This document shows positions 58,465-64,000 of a stretch of DNA of 64,000 nt, piece by piece. The position numbers and the translations under genes were made by a program. The stretch covers positions 1-64,000 of the forward strand of contig NZ_JAUSTY010000018.1 of assembly GCF_030813115.1 (NCBI RefSeq). The letters are read 5' to 3'. Source of the DNA: Bacillus horti (GTDB taxonomy: Bacteria > Bacillota > Bacilli > Caldalkalibacillales > JCM-10596). Each line of letters opens with the position of its first letter. The stretch's first letter is position 1. The notes beneath the pieces are model-generated. The model was not told the origin of the DNA and ran no database searches. It saw only the letters and a list, made by a program, of their open reading frames with translations.

Positions 58465-58599
58465 CCTTCTCACCTCGACCTATTATATGTAAGCCTTGGA
58501 TTGACAGGAAGTACGGTTGTCTAATTTTTTAAAATATGTCTATGACTACACCTTCTTGCCTACTTAGCTAGCCCGTAAACATTTTTAGATAATGAAGAA

Positions 58600-58638
58600 A
58601 AAACCTCCAACTCCACAGAGTAGTGGCTTGAAGGTTTT
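58600..58638 (-). terminator. Terminator at the end of the fructose operon
   Basis: A stem of about 10 pairs (AAAACCTCCA / TGAAGGTTTT, one G-U pair), followed by T6 on the minus strand, just after the HPr gene. Confidence 0.8.
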
Positions 58639-58660
58639 ATCATCCTCTAGAATTAGGAGG

Positions 58661-58927
58661 TTACTCTCCTAGGCCTTCTTTTTTCATCGTATCAATAATT
58701 CCCTGCATAGCCTCTTCCTCATCATGACCATCTACTGTAATTTTGATCTCAGCTTTATGAGGGACACCAAGAGACATAACACCCATAATCGATTTTAAAT
58801 TCACAGAGCGTTCCTTATACTCCAAATGAATTTCACTTGAATATCTTCCTACCGCTTGAACGAGTAGAGTAGCTGGTCTAGCGTGAAGACCAGCTTCAGC
58901 CGTTATCGTAAATACTTTTTCCTTCAT
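58661..58927 (-). CDS. ptsH: Phosphocarrier protein HPr
   Basis: An 88-residue phosphocarrier of the PTS. The site phosphorylated by enzyme I is His15 in AGLHARPAT, and the regulatory Ser46 is present in NLKSIMGVMSLG, so it could also serve CcpA-dependent catabolite repression. Crh has Gln at position 15, so this is HPr and not Crh. It sits 100 bases after the fructose permease gene in the same orientation and is followed by the operon terminator; in Bacillus ptsH is normally with ptsI. It may be a second copy dedicated to fructose uptake or the main HPr of the cell. Confidence 0.93.
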   Translation of the reverse strand: MKEKVFTITAEAGLHARPATLLVQAVGRYSSEIHLEYKERSVNLKSIMGVMSLGVPHKAEIKITVDGHDEEEAMQGIIDTMKKEGLGE

Positions 58928-59027
58928 TATCTATTCGATCTCCTTTTATATTCATAATTTCTATCCTGATAACACAACGTTATTGATTTTAATCTATTTA
59001 AATCATATCATGATCATTCTCTTAAAG

Positions 59028-60965
59028 CTATGCTTTCACTTCTTTTTTTAACATTCCTACCATTAGTGCAGTAATCAATGAACCAATTAAAATAGCTAGA
59101 ACGTAAAGAAGAGGATTTCCTTCGACAATCGGAATAACAAATGCTCCACCATGCGGTGCTGGAAGGCCTATACTAAAGAGCATGCTTAATCCTCCAGCAA
59201 GGGCTGACCCAACAATAATAGAAGGAATAACACGACCAGGATCTGCCGCAGCAAAAGGAATAGCTCCTTCTGTAATGAACGTGGCTCCCATGACATAGTT
59301 TGTTTTCCCAGCTTCTCTTTCTGCTTTGGTAAATTTCTTTTTAAACATAGTCGTTGCTAACGCTAGTCCAAGTGGCGGAACCATCCCTCCGGCCATAATA
59401 GCTGCATGTGGGGCAAATTGACCGGCATCAATCATAGCGATACCGAATGTAAAGGCTGCTTTGTTAATTGGACCACCCATATCTACAGCCATCATTCCCC
59501 CTAAAATTAACCCAAGTAAAAGTAGGTTACCTGAACGCATACCACCTAGCCAGCCTTCTAGCATATCATTAAGTGCTTTTACTGGTTCAATGACTACATA
59601 CAGCATTATAGCTCCAGTAATCAGTATACCAAATAAAGGGAATAACAATACAGGTTTAATTCCTTCTAAGGCCTGTGGTAACCCTTGGAAGGCACGCTTT
59701 ATTCCAAGAACCAAATACCCTGCTAGGAATCCTGCAATTAATCCACCTAAAAACCCTGCCTCACCCGTCGAAGCCATTAATCCTCCAACCATTCCTGGTG
59801 CAAAGCCCGGACGATCAGCAATACTCATGGCTATGAAGCCTGCTAGTACAGGGATCATTAAGCCAAACGCATTTCCACCACCAATTGTCATTAATGCCTC
59901 GGCGAGAGGATGATAAGAAGGATGTGAAGGATCAGACGCCTCAATACCAAAGATAAAGGAAATGGCAATTAAGATTCCCCCACCTACTACGAAAGGAAGC
60001 ATATTAGAAACACCATTCATCAAATGCTTATAAAAGCCTTTCCGTTGACCAGCCTGCTCCTTTTCCTGCCCTTCCTTCCGTTCACTTCCTCCTTGATATA
60101 CAGGTGCATCCTGCTTTAGGGCTTTCTCAATAAGCTCGGCGGGATTTCGAATCGCTCTAGAAACAGGAACCTCAAGCACATGTTTGCCTTTAAAGTCCTC
60201 CATATCTACTTTTGTGTCGGCAGCTACAATAATTGTAGTCGCCTCTTCAATATCTGCACGACTCAGTCTATTTTTAACTCCACCCGATCCGTTCGTTTGT
60301 ACTTTGATCTCAATACCAAGCTCTTCTGCTTTTGCTTTTAAAGCGTCGGCTGCCATATACGTATGCGCAATACCAGTTGGACACGCCGTTACAGCTACAA
60401 TTTTCTTTTTACTTGCTCCAGATCCCCCTTTATTCGTTCCTTTTGAAGCGCTTTCTATAGGCTCATTATGAGAACTTGTCTCTTTGTTCTTCTCCTCTTT
60501 TTCAAGCCTTACTTCTTCTTGCTTATTAATCGCTTGAATAATCTCTCTTTCACTATTTGCTGCTTCTAGCTCAGCTCTAAAGCTGGTATTCATAAGTAGA
60601 CTGGATAATCTAGATAACGTTTCTAAATGTGCTTCATTCGCCCCATCTGGTGCTGCAATCATAAAAAACAAGTGACTTGGCTGACCATCCAAAGCTTCAT
60701 AATCTAGACCAGACCTAGAGCGTCCAAACACAATAGCCGGATGCTTAACAGCGTCTGTTTTAGCGTGTGGAATCGCTATCCCTTCACCAATCCCTGTTGT
60801 ACTTTGCTTTTCTCTAGCTAGAATAGCTTCTTTAAACTTGGCTGGATTTGAAAGCTTACCTGCAAAATCAAGCTTGTCAATAAGCTCTTGGATGACCTCC
60901 TCCTTGCTATTTGATTGTAGATCAAGGATAATCGTAGATTCTTGTAATAAATCAGTAATCTTCAT
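59028..60965 (-). CDS. fruA: Fructose-specific PTS enzyme IIABC
   Basis: A 645-residue fused permease that imports fructose as fructose 1-phosphate. Order: EIIA (~1-150, active His in GIAIPHAKTD), an acidic linker (~150-185), EIIB (~188-290, active Cys in VTACPTGIAHTYMAADAL) and EIIC (~310-645, several membrane segments, GGPINKAAFTFG, EGAIPFAAADP). ATG 60965 has GAGGAGAAGG upstream. It follows fruK by about 120 bases and precedes an HPr gene. Confidence 0.97.
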   Translation of the reverse strand: MKITDLLQESTIILDLQSNSKEEVIQELIDKLDFAGKLSNPAKFKEAILAREKQSTTGIGEGIAIPHAKTDAVKHPAIVFGRSRSGLDYEALDGQPSHLFFMIAAPDGANEAHLETLSRLSSLLMNTSFRAELEAANSEREIIQAINKQEEVRLEKEEKNKETSSHNEPIESASKGTNKGGSGASKKKIVAVTACPTGIAHTYMAADALKAKAEELGIEIKVQTNGSGGVKNRLSRADIEEATTIIVAADTKVDMEDFKGKHVLEVPVSRAIRNPAELIEKALKQDAPVYQGGSERKEGQEKEQAGQRKGFYKHLMNGVSNMLPFVVGGGILIAISFIFGIEASDPSHPSYHPLAEALMTIGGGNAFGLMIPVLAGFIAMSIADRPGFAPGMVGGLMASTGEAGFLGGLIAGFLAGYLVLGIKRAFQGLPQALEGIKPVLLFPLFGILITGAIMLYVVIEPVKALNDMLEGWLGGMRSGNLLLLGLILGGMMAVDMGGPINKAAFTFGIAMIDAGQFAPHAAIMAGGMVPPLGLALATTMFKKKFTKAEREAGKTNYVMGATFITEGAIPFAAADPGRVIPSIIVGSALAGGLSMLFSIGLPAPHGGAFVIPIVEGNPLLYVLAILIGSLITALMVGMLKKEVKA

Positions 60966-61083
60966 TGCCCTTCTCCTCTCTTAGCTTCTTCTATTATCTA
61001 ACCTCCCAAGATGATTAACTTCCTGAGCTTATTATGCTTATGCCTTTAAACCTATTAGGCTTCCTAAGCCATTGCTTCTACCT

Positions 61084-61998
61084 TTACTCCTTCACTTGAA
61101 CCTCCACATAAGGTAGAAGTTCTTGCACCTTCTCTACTGTACATAAGTCCTGTGAAAAAGCTGTTGCACTACCAGCAGCTACTCCCTGTCTAAAAGCTTC
61201 AAGGATATTCCCATCCTTAGCAAACACGGATAAAAATCCAGCCACCATCGAATCACCTGCACCTACTGAGTTTATTACCTCTCCTTGTGGCACAGAAGCG
61301 AAGGCCGTGATTTCCTTTCCTACTAACACAGCTCCTAATCCACCAATGGAGACCAGCACATATTCTGGACCTCTTTGGAGGACTTCCTTCCCATACTTAG
61401 CTGCATCCTCTAATGTTTTAATGGGAACTCCAACAAGTTCTCCAAGCTCATGCTGATTAGGCTTAATCAAAAACGGACGATAGCGGAGTGTATCCGCTAA
61501 AGCTATTCCAGATGTGTCCAAAACAAAGGGAATATTGTGCTTCAAACAATGCTCCGCTAGCTTTGAATAAAAGTCTTTAGGAACAGAAGTAGGCAGACTA
61601 CCAGCTAAAACTAATATGTCTTTTTCAGTCAGCTCTCCAACCTGGCTTAATAGCTTGAATTGCTCAGATTCAGGAATTTGAGGTCCTGTACCATTCATTT
61701 CAGTCTCCTGATTAGCCTTCAGCTTAATATTAATCCTCGTTGTTCCTTCAAGCTCTATACAGCGATTCATAATTCCTTCTTGATCTAAAAACTGTCGAAT
61801 ATATTCGCCTGTAAATCCTCCAAGATAACCGAGTGCCACACTCTCCGATCCTAGCCTTTTTAAAACCCTTGAGACATTAATTCCCTTCCCGCCTGGATAA
61901 AACGCTACTTTTTCAGATCGATTTAATTGACCTAGCTTTACTTCATCAAGCTCCATGACATAATCAATAGAAGGGTTTAACGTACACGTGTAAATCAT
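61084..61998 (-). CDS. fruK: 1-phosphofructokinase
   Basis: A 304-residue PfkB-family kinase that converts fructose 1-phosphate to fructose 1,6-bisphosphate. Motifs: MIYTCTLNPSIDYVM at the start, GGKGINVSRVLKRLG, KPNQHELGEL, and the catalytic Asp in NSVGAGDSMVAGF. Its ATG shares bases with the fruR stop (ATGA overlap), so the two are translationally coupled. Confidence 0.97.
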   Translation of the reverse strand: MIYTCTLNPSIDYVMELDEVKLGQLNRSEKVAFYPGGKGINVSRVLKRLGSESVALGYLGGFTGEYIRQFLDQEGIMNRCIELEGTTRINIKLKANQETEMNGTGPQIPESEQFKLLSQVGELTEKDILVLAGSLPTSVPKDFYSKLAEHCLKHNIPFVLDTSGIALADTLRYRPFLIKPNQHELGELVGVPIKTLEDAAKYGKEVLQRGPEYVLVSIGGLGAVLVGKEITAFASVPQGEVINSVGAGDSMVAGFLSVFAKDGNILEAFRQGVAAGSATAFSQDLCTVEKVQELLPYVEVQVKE

Positions 61999-62747
61999 GA
62001 TGTCACAACCTTTATTGTAGTTTTTGAAGATAAAGCAGTTTGTAGATATTCCTCAAGCTGATTGGTTATAATTGTAGCTTGATTTATATCTGCAATCCTA
62101 GCAAAAGTAACCTCTTGGAACTTCGTGTGATCGGCTAGAACGTAAGTAGCCTGCGACATGTTCATAACCGTTTTCTTGACCTTTGCTTCCTCTGGATCAG
62201 GAGTAGTAAAGCCATACATCTCATGAATGCCATTGACGCCAATGAAGCTTTTATCAAAGCGAAAGCCTTCGATTGTCTCAATCGCTCCACTGCCAATAAG
62301 GGCTCTCGTCTTTGGCTTAACAAACCCTCCTACGACATACGTATCAATTCCTTGCTCTAATAGCACCTCCAAATGAGTTAATCCATTCGTTACCACTTTA
62401 ATTCCCTTGGCCTGAATGAATTTGATCAACTGATAAACTGTTGTTCCCGCATCTAAGTAGATACAATCTCCATCGTGAATGAGGGTTGCGGCATAGGCCG
62501 CAATCTCTTCTTTCTCTTGCAGGCTTTTCGTAGCTTTTTCTGAAATGCTTGGCTCCTCTCCTTTTTGCTGAAGCAGCGCTGCTCCTCCGTGGACACGCTT
62601 CAGCTTCCTCCCCTTCTCTAAGGAGCTTAAATCTCTTCGGATAGTTGACTCTGAAGCCGCTGTAACATCAATGATTTCTTGCAGTTTAACGACCTTTTTA
62701 GCTTCAAGAAGCTCCATGATCGCTCTATATCTCTCAGGTGTAAGCAC
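61995..62747 (-). CDS. fruR: DeoR-family repressor of the fructose operon
   Basis: A 250-residue regulator, first gene of fruR-fruK-fruA. The N-terminal helix-turn-helix (KVVKLQEIIDVTAASESTIRRDLSSLEKGRKLKRVHGGA) is the DeoR signature, and the C-terminal domain (YLDAGTTVYQLIKF, VGGFV) is the DeoRC sensor fold that binds phosphorylated sugars, presumably fructose 1-phosphate. The start is a GTG at 62747 with AAGGAAG upstream, giving the usual family N terminus MLTPERYRAIMELL. It probably represses its own operon. Confidence 0.95.
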   Translation of the reverse strand: MLTPERYRAIMELLEAKKVVKLQEIIDVTAASESTIRRDLSSLEKGRKLKRVHGGAALLQQKGEEPSISEKATKSLQEKEEIAAYAATLIHDGDCIYLDAGTTVYQLIKFIQAKGIKVVTNGLTHLEVLLEQGIDTYVVGGFVKPKTRALIGSGAIETIEGFRFDKSFIGVNGIHEMYGFTTPDPEEAKVKKTVMNMSQATYVLADHTKFQEVTFARIADINQATIITNQLEEYLQTALSSKTTIKVVTS

Positions 62748-62973
62748 CGTATCACTTCCTTAGATATCTTCAGTTTAATGTAAATAGATTATAGTTCTAT
62801 ACCCCTATCATAAAGTAAACCCTTTCATTCTTCAATCAACATCCTTCAAAAACAATTAAAATAAATCATAACCAATCAATTTCGTTCATCCATATCAAAG
62901 CCTAACCCTTCGTTTTAAGAACTATTTTTACAGCACTAAATTGGATATATATGTTAACATAGAGGAAATTGTG
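62748..62973. other. Region upstream of the fructose operon
   Basis: About 225 AT-rich bases before the fruR start that must hold the operon promoter and operator. I see TATAAT-like sequence on the minus strand around 62793-62798 but no well-spaced -35. No coding frame is visible. Confidence 0.45.
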
Positions 62974-63022
62974 AAGAAATGCACTTAAGCTAACGAAGCA
63001 GGTTAGTTTAAGTGCATTTCTT
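62974..63022. repeat. Long near-perfect hairpin between the tautomerase and fructose operon
   Basis: The arms AAGAAATGCACTTAA (62974-62988) and TTAAGTGCATTTCTT (63008-63022) are perfect, and the stem continues inward through CTAAC/GTTAG, about 21 pairs in all. There is no clear T-run on either side, so it may not be a simple terminator. Confidence 0.8.
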
Positions 63023-63035
63023 TACAATCATAATG

Positions 63036-63067
63036 AAAAGCCGATTCCATTAGGAAAATCGGCTTTT
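63036..63067 (-). terminator. Terminator after the tautomerase gene
   Basis: AAAAGCCGATT (63036-63046) and AATCGGCTTTT (63057-63067), an 11-base perfect stem ending in T4 on the minus strand, 26 bases after the tautomerase stop. Confidence 0.8.
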
Positions 63068-63092
63068 CTGCTTTATTAAATAAGAATTTAAA

Positions 63093-63296
63093 TTACTGAC
63101 CATTTTTTCTTCTAACAGTTATTGTTTCTCCAGCAACGCCCCAATTATCAGTATCTACTTCATCAATAACTACAACAGTTGTATTTGGCTTTTTACCTAA
63201 TACATCAACTAGTAATTGTGTTGCTCCCTTAATAAGCTCAGCTTTTTTTTCTGGTGTAACATTCTCATTTGTAATTTTAATATTTACGTACGGCAT
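63093..63296 (-). CDS. 4-oxalocrotonate tautomerase-family protein
   Basis: A 67-residue protein. Removal of the initiator Met would expose the catalytic Pro1 (PYVNIKITNENVTPEKKAELIKGAT), the hallmark of the family, which catalyses keto-enol tautomerisation. The C-terminal NWGVAGETITVRRKN matches family members in Bacillus. The substrate is unknown; there are no aromatic-degradation genes beside it. ATG 63296 has GGAGGG upstream. Confidence 0.9.
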   Translation of the reverse strand: MPYVNIKITNENVTPEKKAELIKGATQLLVDVLGKKPNTTVVVIDEVDTDNWGVAGETITVRRKNGQ

Positions 63297-63442
63297 TCAT
63301 AATCCCTCCTTCAATTTGATTTAATAGGTGAATTTCTAAGTTTGGCATTCGGTCAAATCGAATACCGCTTACAAGTAATGCTGAACCAATAAATACTACG
63401 CTAGCTGCTCCAATCAAGGCTGAATTAAAACTTTTATTCGAG
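63297..63442. other. Short gap between membrane protein and tautomerase genes
   Basis: Holds the tautomerase ribosome binding site. A short open frame on the minus strand (LIGAASVVFIGSALLVSGIR...) has one hydrophobic segment but no ATG/GTG start or ribosome binding site at a sensible place; it could be a remnant. Confidence 0.4.
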
Positions 63443-64000
63443 TTAAGGGTGTCTAACTTTATTCATTGCTTTTTGCTGCGCACTTTTTCGTTTTAACGCT
63501 GCTCTATTTTTATAGAAGAATACAAGAATCACTAGCAATTCAACCAAAAAGCCAATGGATTGAGCCAAAGCCCCAATGCTTCCAGACCAGCCAGACAAAT
63601 AGCTCACACCAATGATTAATACGAGAATAGTTCCTGTAAGATTGGTTGCTTGAGAAGCGATCATAAATCTAGTCTGCCCTTTTAGCATTAATAATCCGTT
63701 ACAGAAGTCTAGATATGGAAAGACCAAAGCCATAATCATAAAGACCTTCATACATTGCAAGGTAGCCTCTAAAAGCCTTTCGTTTAAACCTAGTATATGC
63801 TCAAGCCCCCACGCTCCTATAGGGGTATAGCAAAGTAAGGCAAGCAAAAGAAATGGAACTAATCCAAGAGCAAAGCTAAACTGCATAACCTTTCTTGCAT
63901 TCTGACGGTAGAAGTTAAGTACAATCTGATGAGTATAAGAAAAAAAGCTAAGAACCAGCTGTGTAAAGCTAAGCGCTAGGGCATAAGAGGCAATAGCCAG
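63443..64000 (-). CDS. Polytopic membrane protein of MATE/flippase type, C-terminal part
   Basis: The frame is open to the right edge of the window, so the true start lies beyond 64000; an internal ATG at 63886 is not the start. About 186 residues are visible with roughly five hydrophobic segments, among them LAIASYALALSFTQLVLSFF, LVPFLLLALLCYTPIG and a pair around LTGTILVLIIGVSYL. The pattern and the short basic C terminus (RAALKRKSAQQKAMNK) suggest a MATE or polysaccharide-flippase relative, but the family call is tentative. Confidence 0.7.
   Translation of the reverse strand: MAIASYALALSFTQLVLSFFSYTHQIVLNFYRQNARKVMQFSFALGLVPFLLLALLCYTPIGAWGLEHILGLNERLLEATLQCMKVFMIMALVFPYLDFCNGLLMLKGQTRFMIASQATNLTGTILVLIIGVSYLSGWSGSIGALAQSIGFLVELLVILVFFYKNRAALKRKSAQQKAMNKVRHP

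Noticed and set aside
62748-62973. CcpA binding site (cre) upstream of fruR
   Set aside because: TGAAAGGGTTTACT around 62815-62828 resembles a cre only partly and lacks the central CG.
63297-63442. Small membrane peptide gene between the MATE-like and tautomerase genes
   Set aside because: The open frame has one hydrophobic stretch but no credible start codon with a ribosome binding site.
1-64000. tRNA, rRNA or CRISPR array
   Set aside because: No cloverleaf-like gene, rRNA segment or regularly spaced short repeats were seen on reading the window; the repeats found are single hairpins, IS ends and NRPS domain duplications.

Overview
The window looks like chromosome from an endospore-forming, low-GC Gram-positive bacterium of the Bacillaceae/Paenibacillaceae type. 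The signs are strong AGGAGG-type ribosome binding sites, a YheC/D-like spore-coat ATP-grasp protein, a DeoR-FruK-fructose PTS operon, a CarD-family protein, an ABC-F protein and many sigma-A-like promoters. The species cannot be named from the sequence alone.

Region 1 (1-26863, minus strand) is a non-ribosomal peptide cluster read leftwards from a clear promoter at 26972-27000. The order is: a C-A-T-E loading NRPS (starter-type C domain, A-domain code for Asn); a fused serine hydrolase/ABC exporter resembling the D-stereospecific resistance peptidases; a type II thioesterase; an EctB-family diaminobutyrate aminotransferase; a 4123-residue NRPS (C-A-T-E, C-A-T, C-A-T-E); and a third NRPS running off the left edge (C-A-T-C-A...). 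Read by colinearity the product begins acyl-D-Asn, D-Xaa, Ser, D-Xaa, Ile-like, and then a sixth residue whose A domain is cut by the window. The aminotransferase implies that 2,4-diaminobutyrate is used somewhere in the peptide. The assembly line is incomplete here.

Region 2 (27283-34552) is an oligopeptide/dipeptide ABC importer, with two ATPases and two permeases on the minus strand and a divergent lipoprotein receptor. It is followed by an intact IS256-family insertion sequence with 26-bp imperfect terminal repeats and an 8-bp target duplication.

Region 3 (34571-38086, plus strand) is the most novel-looking locus. A MauE-like membrane redox protein, a MauD/TlpA-like membrane-anchored thioredoxin, a 51-residue six-cysteine peptide gene, two hairpins, and a NisT-like ABC exporter form a compact unit. 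It looks like a small system for making and exporting a disulfide-bonded peptide, with no tailoring enzyme other than the thiol redox pair. A secreted protein of unknown function lies convergently beside it.

Region 4 (39296-58638) is ordinary chromosome, nearly all on the minus strand: an Fpg/Nei-family DNA glycosylase paralog, exonuclease III, a SpoVB-like flippase, two M3 oligoendopeptidases, GlpD, the kynU-kynB-kynA tryptophan catabolic operon, RarD, an Uup-like ABC-F protein, a CarD-family regulator (plus strand), a Gfo/Idh/MocA oxidoreductase, an EamA transporter and the YheC/D-like protein.

Region 5 (58661-64000) is a fructose operon fruR-fruK-fruA that unusually ends with an HPr gene, followed by a tautomerase and the 3' part of a polytopic membrane protein at the right edge. 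I saw no tRNA, rRNA or CRISPR array.
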